Shown in pieces: positions 52,647 to 62,999 of a stretch of DNA of 64,000 bases. Position numbers and translations under genes: made by a program. The stretch lies in the NCBI GenBank assembly GCA_960531495.1, contig OY482850.1, forward strand, positions 591,343 to 655,342, in the 5' to 3' direction. Under the pieces are notes generated by a model. The model saw only the letters and a program-made list of their open reading frames with translations. It was not told the DNA's origin and ran no database searches. Position 1 is the stretch's first letter; the number at the start of each line of letters is the position of its first letter. This DNA is from Zeus faber. Its lineage: Eukaryota; Chordata; Actinopteri; Zeiformes; Zeidae.

Positions 52647-55600
52647 TTCTCTTTCGTATATCATCAGATGGCCAACTCAGTGTCATGTAGCCACGCCCTC
52701 GTCTCCAGTCCTAGGTTAAAAAGGCCAGCTTCTGAGGGTGGGCTGTATAGGGGGCAGCTGGTGATTATGTGCTCTGCAGTCTGTTCAGGTTCGCCACACT
52801 CACATGACGCACTGTCGGATAGGCCCCACTTCTTTTGAGATGACTTGAAGCGTCCGACGCCAGTACGCAGGCGGTTCAGCGAGGTCCATAGGTGGCGTGG
52901 CATGTCTTCTCCTTTTACACCTCCTCCTGGGTCCCGGATGTATTGTTGGATGCGGGAGGGCACAGCTGTCTCCCACGATTGTCTCCAGGATGCTGCCAGC
53001 CAGGCGTCCTTGGACAAGTCGTCAGGGATCGACTGTAGCATCTCTTGTGCTGCCTTGTTGTAGGGATGGCGAGACTTGAGCCTGCATGGTGGTGCCGGTG
53101 TTGTTGTGGCTTTGTGCAGGATGTGCCAGTCGTTCTTCTGGGCTTTTCTTTCCAGGGCGAGGGTAGCTGCTTCCCGTCGGAGACTGGGTGGGGCGATAAC
53201 AGCTAGGACTGGCAAGTAGGACACAGGGGTGGGTTTCAGACAACCAGTTACTATCCGGAGGGCGCTGTTGATGACAGTATCCACCTTGTTCGCATGTGGA
53301 CTTCTGCTCCAGGCAGGGGCACAGTATTCCGCTACGGGTAGGACCAGGGCTTGCGTGGATATGCGTAGGGTCTGGGGGGAAGCTCCCCAAGTCGAGCCTG
53401 CAAGGCGGCGGATGAGCGAGACCCTTGCGGTTGTCTTGGCCTTAACTTCATCCAGGTGCTGCTTGTAGGACAGCGTCCGGTCCAAGCATACGCCGAGGTA
53501 CTTGGGGGCTTGCTGGAACTCCAGGCAGATGTTGCCAACATGCACGTCCAGTTCCCTTCTTGCCTCCCGGTTGTAGAGGTGTTAAGCTGCAGACACTGTT
53601 TTGCCCATGCTGAGCTGAAGGTGCCACTTCTGGAGGCAGTCTGCCAGGATGCCCATGTCTCGGTTGAGGCCTTCTTCCATAGTCTTCCATGTTGGGCATC
53701 GAAGCATGATGGCCAGGTCGTCCGCATAGCCTTACTTCTTGGATGTTGTGTCTGGCAGGTCATGAATATAGATGTTAAATAACATTGGTGAGAGGACAGA
53801 GCCTTGCGGGACACCATTCTTCAGCCTTCTGAGCCTGCTGGTCTGGCCATAGCTGGTTTGTAGGATGAAGCTATGGTTAGATAGCATCTCCATGATAAAT
53901 CTCACCATGTGCCAGTCCGGGATTGTTCTCAACAGTTTCAGGTGTAGTCCACAGTGATACACGGTGTCATAAGCGGCTGTCAGGTCCAGGAATACTACTT
54001 CAGCTTTGTCATTATCTTGGAAGCTGTCCTCGATGTCCTGGGTGAGTAGCGTTAATGGGTCCACCGTTGACCTGCCTCTGCGGAAGCCGGCTTGTTCCAG
54101 TGGGAGTTGAGGGTCCACCACTGCTCAATGCAGCTGTGGATCAGCCTCTCCAGAATCTTGTATGGGACACAGAGCAGGGATCTGAGCCTGTAGGACTTCG
54201 GGTCTTCGGCAGGTTTGTTCGGCTTTGGCAAGGCTATGACGGAAGCACGGCGCCAGGTCTTTGGGAGCTTGGACCTCTGAAGCATGATGAGAAGAATGTG
54301 CGTAGCCATTGAGATGTTCTTTCACTTTGGTGCATGACAAACTCTGGGTGGATATTGTCTCGACCTGGTGATTTGCCCAGCTTCAGTTTTTTGATTGCTG
54401 CCTTTAGCTCGGCTGCTGTGAAGTCTCCTGAGAGATTAGCATCAGCACTGGCTGCTCTGGAGAGGGATGATACCTCACACGATGTCAGTCGTGCAAAGTT
54501 TTTGTCCGCATCAGGGAAGTGACCATTTTTCAGGAGCTGGGAAGCAATAGCATCTGCAGTCACTGGACACCTACGAGGTGTTGTTTTCCTCCCTGAGAGC
54601 AAGTTGATGGTCTGCCACGCCTTCCGGCTGGAGTGGGTGAAGTCGATGGATTCCGCTACTTCCGTCCACCTAGCCCTTCGGGTGTCATCCAGCTTCTGCA
54701 GTAGGGTTGTTGCTGTTGCGTCCATTTCTTCCCTGGAGCTCGCCTGCTGGTGTTGGCGCAGCAGGCAGCTGCACTCCTCATCCCAGCCCGGGATATAGTT
54801 TTTATTGTAGCCACGTGGGATGTTGTGCCTTGCTGCCCTTAGGGGACTTCAAAGTAGGCACTGTATGCAGCATCCACATCTTCTGCTTCTGGGTCCATGA
54901 GACCAGCAGTTCTTCTTTCTGTTTCCACCGTAAACGACTGCCAGTTCGCCTTCCTGAAGTTCCATCTCCTGACCGGTTTGCCAGCTACCGGCTGTTCTAG
55001 GGATGGTACTTTGATGATGGGTGGCCGGTGGTGTGAGCGAGGGAACCTGTGCAAGACACGTCTCTCCAGTTTCAGGTCGTTACTGCGGCATATGACAAAG
55101 GCCAGATCTGGGTTGGTGTAAGAGTTCCAACGTGCAGAGCAGAAGCTTGGGGGCTCCTTTGGGTCGTACAGCAGTAGTGCCTCAACGTTAGAGGCCCACT
55201 CACTCAGTGCTTCTCCATCCTGTGATGTATGTTGGTAACCCCAATCCGTATGTTGGCAGTTGAAGTCACCTGCATAGATGGCAGGAGCAGTCACGGATGG
55301 AAGTCATGATGCAGTCAGCGCTGTTGGTGGGGGCTTATATACGTTCACGACAGATGTTTCTTGGATTTTAGTGACCAGCGACTCGATGTTGCAGCCAGGT
55401 GGAGATTGGCTGGTGGCTGCCCAGCTCAAACCGTCTCAGACGAAGGTTGCCATTCCACGCTTCTTGCTGTGGATGGATCCAGCGAGGGAAAACCCAGGAA
55501 GCTTGAGGTTTTCATCTGACACCCAGTGTGTCTCTTGCAGGAGGACCGCTGCCACTTTGTTGGAATCGGTGAGATGCCTGATGACTTCGAGTTTGACGAT

Positions 55601-55817
55601 GGTAAGGCCCTCAACATTGAGTTGGAGCACCGACAGACCTTGGTTTTCGACGGTGGGGGTGTCCGCCCGTCCTAAAGAGGATGTTCTCTGCCTTGGTTTT
55701 GGCCTTGGCTTGTACCTTGGTCTGCCAGCTCGATGATTCTTTGGCGACATTAGTTTCGTGAGTTGGTCTTGCACCATTTCTCACTACACACAGGAGAGGC
55801 CTTGGGAAGGTTGTCGT
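52647..55817 (-). mobile_element. Full-length single-ORF LINE (family X), second copy
   Basis: 3,171 bp between perfect 10-bp duplications. The minus strand starts GACGACAACCTTCCC, with ORF2 beginning within about 60 nt, and ends ATACGAAAGAGAA without poly(A). Protein text is clearly related to the copy at 39414-42787 (GSTWGASPQTLR against GTTWGANSQTLK; CLKPTP in both). Its 5' end differs from that copy, so the two are separate subfamilies. Confidence 0.9.
52664..55777 (-). pseudogene. ORF2 of LINE family X (endonuclease, RT, C-terminal zinc motif)
   Basis: Read on the minus strand from 55777 (MVQDQLTKLMSPKNH). Endonuclease: LSVLQLNVEGLTIVKLEVIR and LLQETHW with the catalytic Glu (about 55535-55630), then IYAGDFNCQHTDWGYQH (about 55225-55280). 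The DHRP-like block reads SHHRPPI near 55020. RT: KLGKSPGRDNIHPEFV, LEQAGFRRGRSTVDPL, VVFLDLTAAYDTVYH (about 53960-54005), GVPQGSVLSPMLFN (about 53780-53822). A stop lies just before YADDLAI (about 53712-53732), the catalytic site. A frame change leads to the 293-codon tail (53545-52664) with CECGEPEQTAEHIITSC, a CxC-H-C zinc motif. About five disabling lesions. Confidence 0.88.
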
Positions 55818-55827
55818 CTTCCCATTC

Positions 55828-56825
55828 AAAACCATAGGAGTATGGTCTAATCTAATAGTTTCACAGACTCAAAAACAAAAAAACATGAATTCATCACAGT
55901 CTAATCACAGTCACAAGCCAAACCAGCCAAAGCTATTTCAAGAATGCAAAACAAATCTCCTTTTCAAAAAATTTGAATCACACAAGAGTCTTATTAATTA
56001 CACCAAGAAAAATGGTTCCAAACAGTGCATTTTATGAGTTTTTTGGGGGATTTAATTGACGGTTTTACATTTCCAGTCTCTTCTTAAGATATAGCCAAAA
56101 TAGCTAATTTTTAGCTCTTTTGGCTACATCCCTGAGAAGAGACTTGACCAATTGTAGCCAATGTGATGCTTCAGACGTACTGCAGCCATTACAAAAAGTA
56201 GTTTAATCAAGTGATATCACAGTTATTCAAAACAATGTTAAAACAATTAGAGATTCAAAGTTTTTTAAGGCTTGAACAGTTGTCATAATGGAATGGATTA
56301 AAACAGATTAACGGAAGTTGAAGCAGAGTGGTAAGTGTCTCAATAGTTAAGTGAAATTGTACTAAAAACAGAACATAAACGATAGAACAGATTGTGTTGC
56401 CTCATAAAAACATCAGGGCTTCTTATTGAACATAGTATAAATTTCATGTTGTTTTTTGTCTGCTACTTTGCAATGCAAACCCCCACTGCAATCTCAATCT
56501 ACCAAGGACACAGTTCCCTGCTACATAATATCCACACAGTACTATACCTCTCGATGTCCTTTGATATAAGAACACTAATTTTGAAAAATCTTCAACAAAG
56601 GACATGTTGAAATTTATGGTTGAAATATTAACTGAATACATGGTAAATTGCAATCAGGAAATAATTTTAAATCTCCTGGTCAAGTGAGTGATAGCTCCTT
56701 CCCCTTCTTGCTTTCAATGTCCACAACTAAAATAGGCATGCCATAGCATCAACTCTACGACAGGCTCTCAAGCCACACAGATGTAACAGTGTTAATCAGG
56801 GAGCAGATCAGGGGAGCATGCGTTG
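55828..56825. other. No gene or repeat recognised
   Basis: AT-rich non-coding sequence between two LINEs. An imperfect palindrome around AATAGCTAATTTTTAGCTC (56099-56117) is the only local structure noticed. Confidence 0.45.
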
Positions 56826-59084
56826 ATCTCGCAAGAAAACGATCTCTACTCACGGAAGTGAGATCACACCCGGGCGAAGGTGCTGTACCCCATCCTGAAG
56901 GAGAACTGGCAAAAGGGTAAACACGTTTCGATGGTTCTTGATAAACATATATATAGACGGTCTGTTATTCCGAGGCTCCTCCAACACACCCTGGTTATTT
57001 TGATCATTATGTATGTATTCTTGTAATTCAGGAATTATACACTGCAAGAAATTTGCATGGGATATATGTCAGGATTTTAAATATCATTCACTTTCATCAT
57101 CTAACCCTCCTAATTCCTCCTCCCTACTTCTCACCTCCCCAATCCCTCTTTCCCCACTTCTTCCATTACTCTCACTCTATACCATCTCTCACTATATGTA
57201 TGTCTAATCCTGCAATGTTCTATGTTTATCTTTGTCTACTTGTCATTTGATTGTGGAGATATGTATCCCTACAAACTTACTGCAATACTAGGACAGTAAA
57301 TAGGAAAGAAAAGGAGGAAATCCCAGACTTATCTATGGGAAAGCATAGCCATTGCTTTGGATGCACTGTGCCATCAGTTTGTTAGTTGGAATGTGTGAGA
57401 CTTGGGCTCACCTGCTAAATGTAGCAAAGTCACCTCACCAGGATGAACCCCAGCTTCTATCTACTGCAAGAAACTTACCTCACTGCATCCGAGCACCTCA
57501 AACTCAAAGCTAAATGGGTTAATCAGATGTTTTCTGCATCATACAACTAAAAAAAAAATAGAAAAATAGAAAAATGTCTATATTGATCAATAAAAGTATC
57601 CCATATCAAAATAAAACCACAATATCAGACCCAGAAGGGCGTTCCATAATGATAAATGGAATTTTAGGGAATATCAAATTAACCATAGCTAATATTTATG
57701 GCCCCAATGAGGATGACCCAAATTTATTTCACAATATATTTTCAAAACTCTTAGAATTCTCTGAATCAATTATTATATTGGGAGGAGACTTCAACACAGT
57801 ACTGGATCCAAGTTTCTACCGTTCTTAAACGAGAAATATTCACAAATCCTGGCGTTCGTGGGACACTAAAAGAATATATGAGTGATCTTGCTCTTGGTGA
57901 TTGTTGGCGATCAAATAACCCACATTCTAGAGAATACACATATTATTAACCACACCACCAAAGTTTCTCTAGAATCGACCTTTTCTTGACAAGTAACTCC
58001 GCAATGTCCAAAATCACTAATCCTGAAATCCACTCTATTGTAATTTCCGATCACGGGTCGATTAGTTCCAACCACATAAATGAAACAAACCGGAACCCTC
58101 CCAGCAGGTGGCCGTTTACCGCCTCACTTTTGACAGATAAAGAATTTAACCTTTTCTTTCCCAGAGAATGGACTTCCTTCATTGAACTGAATGACTCAGA
58201 AATATCACCATCCTTACTCTGGGAAACAGCTAAGGCTAAGAGGTACGATTATTTCATCTCTACTCACAAGAAAAAGAAAGGACAAGAATGCCAAAATAAA
58301 CTCGAACAACGACTAAAGGAGTTGCACTCCAAAAAAAGTCCACTCATCAACTGAGCAAAATTGAAATGAGATCTGGACAATAACATCTCAACTTGATAAT
58401 ATCATCCATCAAAAGACACAATTCCTCATGCAACGAACAAGAGCAAATTATTTTGAATTCAATGACAAATCAGGTAAATTTCTTGCCAATCAATTGAAAC
58501 GTGATACAGAAAAAACATTTATTACAGCCATCAAAGATCCACAGGGTAGGATAACATACTCTCCGGAAGACATCAATAACATATTTAGAGACTTTTATAA
58601 TCAGCTATATCACTCAGATAATGAATTTAATATGTCAAACATTCACTCATTCCTTGATGATATTGAGCTTAGATCAACCACTTACTCTCGAAGAACTCAG
58701 GAAAGCTCTCTTCTCTATGCCCAACAATAAATCACCTGGATCAGATGGCTACCCAGTGGATTTCTGAGAACTGATTCTCATCAGAATCCGCTACGACTTC
58801 CCATTTGCTTCTATCATCACCAATGGTTACACTTCACAGCGTTTCACTCTATAACGCAGCACAAGACAAGGACGTCCACTCTCCCCTTTACTATTCACCA
58901 TCTTTATTAAACCCCTCGCGGAAGCCATCCGTCAAAACAGTAATATCGTAGGCATACAAAGTGGAAATTCTGTTCACAAAATCAGTTTGTATGCAGACGA
59001 TATGTTGTACGTACTGAACCCAATATCATCCCTACCGGATGTGCTCAACAATATATCTAAATTCTCAGCTATCTCAGACTATTC
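56826..59084 (+). pseudogene. L1-type LINE, ORF1 end and ORF2 up to RT catalytic site
   Basis: Starts in the end of ORF1 (KVLYPILKENWQKGKH-like, 56875-56930), then the pyrimidine-rich inter-ORF tract (57090-57185). The endonuclease is broken: a trace near 57460, then SILINKSIPYQNKTTISDPE and IIILGGDFNTVLD (57574-57810) and SIVISDHGSIS (about 58036-58068). The linker is read at 57986-58352. After LNVERDTEKTF-like text (58428-58730) most of the early RT is deleted. QGRPLSPLLFTIFIKPLAEA (about 58868-58928) and SLYADDMLYVL (58986-59018) hold the catalytic YADD. It is interrupted at 59084 by a 1.17-kb insertion. Confidence 0.8.
59073..59084. repeat. Target-site duplication, left copy (12 bp)
   Basis: CTCAGACTATTC here and at 60252-60263, bounding the insertion at 59085-60251. 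Confidence 0.93.
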
Positions 59085-60251
59085 TTTTTTTTTTTTTTTT
59101 TTATCCTGTGCTATCAGCATGCTGGGCATACAACACAGAGTATTTGTATGCCATTGCATTCAGGACAGAGTTATTCTGCAAGTGGAGTTCAAGTTCTCAA
59201 CCTGCTATGCAACTCTTTATTAATTCTTTCATCATCAACAACTGCTGCAATAACTCTGTTCTGTGGATGAACTGTAGAATGACAAGAGCACAGTTTCTGG
59301 TTATGGAGAGCCACCACCAACCCCCCTCTTTGGAGAACAATTTATCATGTTTGGGTCTATAAACAACTGATCACTACTCCAAGAGGGGTAGAATCACCAT
59401 GGTGAGACAAATGCCGTGGAGCATCCCCCATGCCCAGCCCTGTGGAGCATGACCCAGTCCCATGGAGCACGAGGAGACCCCGCACCCCAGGGGCGCACAC
59501 ATACAACCAACCCCCGGTTGCAGGCACAACATGCAGCCGCCGACCCAGAACCCATGCCATGAGCGCAAGGCACGGACCGCGGGCCCAGGTCCCGGCTCCA
59601 CGGCGACAGACCGACACCCCACCCACCCACGCCCCGCACAAGGGGGAGGCCCACCCCACCACTGCCGACCGGACACCCCGCCCAGCGTGACTGCCAAGTG
59701 CCCATACACGTAGCAGCGTGTGCCCAGCGCGGGGCACATCCATGTTATAACCCCACCCCCCGGCGATGCCGGCAGACCGCCAGGTATACAGGCCCTGCGC
59801 CACCCCCAGCACCAAGGGCGCCATGGAGTGTTGTTCGGAGAAGGATTGGTGTGCCAGTGTATGTGTTCTAAGCTAATGTGAGCTGGATTTAAATTTCGAG
59901 ACGGATGAGAAGCATGCTTGGGCAGGAACGTGACTGGCAAGATGGCAGCTGCCTACCGCATCCCCAGCCACATAGCCTACACCCCGCCCATCCCGCAAGC
60001 CCTTGGTCTGTTGTGTGGTGTATGTTCTGAGTATGAGTTTTGGCACTGGGAAAGATAGGCGAATCGCCACCGGATTGATCCAGCGGCGCAGCAGGCCGGG
60101 GAGCAACCACGCAGACACCCTCCCCCTCGACGTAACCGCGCCCTAGTGCGCCCACCTCCCGTACCTGGTGGCAGCCAACCTACAGCGATCAGTCAAGGGT
60201 GCAGAGCGTCCGCCATGCGCCTCCGCCATGCGCCTCCGCCATGTCTGGCAA
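59085..60251 (-). mobile_element. 1.17-kb non-autonomous poly(A) retroelement in L1
   Basis: Bounded by the 12-bp duplication CTCAGACTATTC. On the minus strand it begins with three copies of a CATGGCGGAGGCG-like unit (about 60216-60246), runs through a very GC-rich body (59400-59780 and 59940-60200), and ends in an A-tail (T-run at 59085-59102). The ATGGCGG cores look like the YY1-type start motif of L1 5' regions. Overlapping frames of 155 and 188 codons in the GC-rich part have no domain and are probably compositional. The structure fits an L1-driven copy, either an internally deleted L1 or a composite SINE-like unit. Confidence 0.85.
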
Positions 60252-60263
60252 CTCAGACTATTC

Positions 60264-61540
60264 AATAAGTTTGACTATAACCAAGCAACCAAGAAACTTC
60301 CTTTAACCATCACAACTCAATAGTCAACACATTTTTTTTGGAAATACAAGAAACCGAGAATTAAACAAGAAACACTACAGAAAAACAAAGACTGTGGAGG
60401 CCTAGCTGTCCCAAACTATAGATATTACTATCTAGCGAACCATCTTCAATTTATAATTAAATTGTTACAACCAGAGCAATTATTGGGCCATGGAGGGCCA
60501 GACTTTGAACAAACAGAATGTCAGGAGTTATCATTATCTGATCTCCCATTCCTTACTGAATTAATAAGGAAACATTATTGCGTTAAAAACCCATTTATCG
60601 CAACAACTCTCAGCCTGGTGGAAATGCCTCAAACTCAGTGGTCACACTATCTCCAAACAAATTCACGCCAATCTGGCACAACCCAGATTTTCTTAAAAAA
60701 CAGACAAATAATTTTTAGGTCTTGGAAAAGACAAGGAATACTCATTTGGAACACAATTTATCTTAACCTACAATGGAATGGGAAAGAGACCTTGCTGATC
60801 CCACCGATATCAACATGTGGAAGCTTATTTTAACACCTTTTCTATGACTCATCCAATATAAGATTCTGCACAGAGCTCATATCACGGAACACAAAATGTT
60901 CAAAATGGGTTTTGTGGATAAAGATATTTGCTCTCACTGTTCCCTTCATACCAGAGATGACTACTTTCATGCTTTCTGGCTCTGCCCACCTATCCTAGCA
61001 TTCTGGAACAACATCACCAAGAAGCTATCAACCCTTCTGGGTCGCAGCATTCCAGTCTCCCCGTCTATATGTCTTTTCGGTGACCTCTCCTCAGTCGACC
61101 CACCACTTAAACACCACCAACCCATTTTGATCGCCTTAACAATTGCCAAGAAAACAATATTACTCAATTGGAAAAAGAGAGATAATCTCACCACATCCAT
61201 TTGTTAGATTTCATAGATTACATAGATCGAAGATCTTGAAAAACTATTGGCAATAACCAAAAACAATGTTGATTAATTTAATGAAATATGGGCTACATTT
61301 ATCACTGACATAACTCCATCATTTAATAGTTAAGTCTTCCTAAGTCGGGGTAATATCGTGGTGTTTTGGGACATGTGGTGGTCCTCATCGTCTGCCGGGG
61401 CTCTGCGGTTGGGTGGGTTCTGTAGTATAATTTTAAGCTTATTTTTAAGGGAATCAATGAATAAGTAAACATGTCTGTGTTGAGTATGCCACAATTAGAA
61501 GCAGATTTGGAAGGTAGGAAGGGGGCTCCTTCCATCAATC
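60264..61540 (+). pseudogene. L1-type LINE, ORF2 C-terminal part and 3' end
   Basis: Continues the interrupted ORF2: FFWKYKKPRIKQETL and KDCGGLAVPNYRYYYLANHL (about 60330-60440), a 123-codon open piece at 60462-60833, and the conserved C-terminal Cys motif DICSHCSLHTRDDYFHAFWL (about 60922-60981) with CPPILAFW. The frame ends at 61205. The 3' non-coding part runs to about 61540 with no clear poly(A). Stops at 60831 and elsewhere. Confidence 0.82.
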
Positions 61541-61559
61541 ACCTACAGTATAGACAAGC

Positions 61560-62010
61560 AATACCAAGGTTTGGGGAATCAAATCAACCTCATAAAATAT
61601 ATATTTGTATGAAGACAAGATATAACATAGATATTATATGAGTAAGATATGACTTATTTTGACATAATATGAAAAATGTATTCAGACTAAATGAATAAAT
61701 ATCTCAACAGAGAGGCCTCTGAAAAGTCAGAGGGGCTGGGGGCCCACTTTGAGTGCCCTCTCTCAGAGGTAGAGTAGGTGCCTAAGTAATGATCTCCCTA
61801 TGGTGGTAAGCTGAGGAAATAGGAAGACAAGGAGGGGTCAATGCTTTGAAAATAATATATTACTTTGCAAGCCAAAGAGTTTTGAGTGTACTCTGCAGAC
61901 CTCACTCAGACTGGTTATTTCTTAATAAAGAGTCTTATCTGTGTATCCAACTTTCCTCAAGTGCTGCCTATTTGTTTAAAGAACCTAAGAGTGGGGTTTT
62001 CTCCACGACA
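61560..62010 (+). repeat. 5' LTR of a retrovirus-like element
   Basis: The right edge is CCACGACA at 62010, two to four bases before the primer site. CTTAATAAAGAG (61921-61932) is the poly(A) signal. U3 carries a 7-bp hairpin (CCTCTGA at 61716-61722, loop AAAG, TCAGAGG at 61727-61733). The left edge is not fixed. The element's partner LTR would be beyond 64000. Confidence 0.65.
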
Positions 62011-62014
62011 TATG

Positions 62015-62032
62015 TGGCGCTACGAGCAGGGT
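62015..62032 (+). promoter_or_regulatory. Primer binding site, tRNA-Ser-like
   Basis: TGGCGCTACGAGCAGGGT begins with TGG and is complementary, with about two mismatches, to the 3' end of vertebrate tRNA-Ser(TGA) (acceptor and T arm, from memory). It lies just after the LTR, as expected for priming of minus-strand DNA. Confidence 0.6.
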
Positions 62033-62118
62033 TGAGAAATAGGGTCTGAAACGCTGCTGAACCTGGTGCACAGGTCCGCATTTGGGCCACACAAACAGAA
62101 GGCGGCCGCCTCAACTCA

Positions 62119-62127
62119 AAAGGTAAG
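62119..62127 (+). promoter_or_regulatory. Possible splice donor in the leader
   Basis: AAAG|GTAAG at 62119-62127, a near-consensus 5' splice site about 90 nt after the primer site, where retroviruses place the donor for their subgenomic message. Confidence 0.45.
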
Positions 62128-62289
62128 CAATGCTCTTACTGATTAGATAGGAGCTTTGTGTATGTTTATGTATGCTCTGAGGCTGGGCAGTAAGTAGGAC
62201 TCTCCAAATAAAAAACAAAAGTATAAATTTAGCAGCAGATGTTGTTGGGTTACAGAAAAAAAAAGCATGTGCATGTATTAAAATCCTGT

Positions 62290-62733
62290 GAATACCGCTT
62301 TATGGGTACAAATTAAATGTACTGTGGAGGACTGAACAGACAGGTCTCTAAGACACCGCCTCAAAGAAGTGTCTCGAGAGGACCTGAATGATGAGAGTAA
62401 ATTGTACTTCTGAGATACTGCTTTAAGAAGATAAAGCTTGTTAAAGTCATGCCCAGTCAGAAGTGTTTTCTTTTGAGATACCGCCTCTAAGAGAGAGGGA
62501 CTGCTTGGTCACAGGAAAACTGAAGTCTATGATACCGCCTTAAGTCGAGAAGTCTCATAAGGGCCTGCTGGATAGACTGGTTTTGCTCTCGCGCCTCAAG
62601 AAAGTGCACTTCGAGACGGTCTGCCTGTGTAAAACTTAACTCTACGGATACCGCTTAGCAAGAAAAAGCTCGATAGAACTGAACGGGTAGTGTATAAATT
62701 TAGTCTGCAGATATCGCATAAGAAAATGCAATG
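62290..62733 (+). repeat. Leader array of about eight hairpin units, 56-63 nt apart
   Basis: A GATACCGC-like box recurs at about 62290, 62351, 62412, 62475, 62531, 62589, 62646 and 62709. Stem-loops follow or include it: AGACAC/GTGTCT (62351-62374), GCTTTA/TAAAGC with loop AGAAGA (62420-62437), CCTCT/AGAGG with loop AAGAG (62484-62498), GCTT/AAGC (62653-62669), GCAT/ATGC with loop AAGAAA (62716-62729). Units 5 and 6 pair less clearly. The segment is non-coding and lies between primer site and gag. Confidence 0.8.
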
Positions 62734-62835
62734 TAGAAACTCAATTTGGCTGGTGAAAAAGAGAGAGAGAGAAAGAAAGGATGGGGTTTCTCTCTCTGTG
62801 TCTCTGCATGCGTGAGACTCTCTGCGTGTGTGAGA

Positions 62836-62965
<130 letters not shown>

Positions 62966-62999
62966 GTGTGTGAGTGTGTAAGTGTGTGCGTGTGTCAGG

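Noticed and set aside
59357-59940. 155- and 188-codon minus frames in the GC-rich block
   Set aside because: GC-rich sequence has few stops; overlapping frames both open, no domain; part of a non-autonomous element.
62290-62733. CRISPR-like array (regular 60-nt spacing)
   Set aside because: Eukaryotic context, no exact repeats, and units are degenerate hairpins within a retroviral leader.
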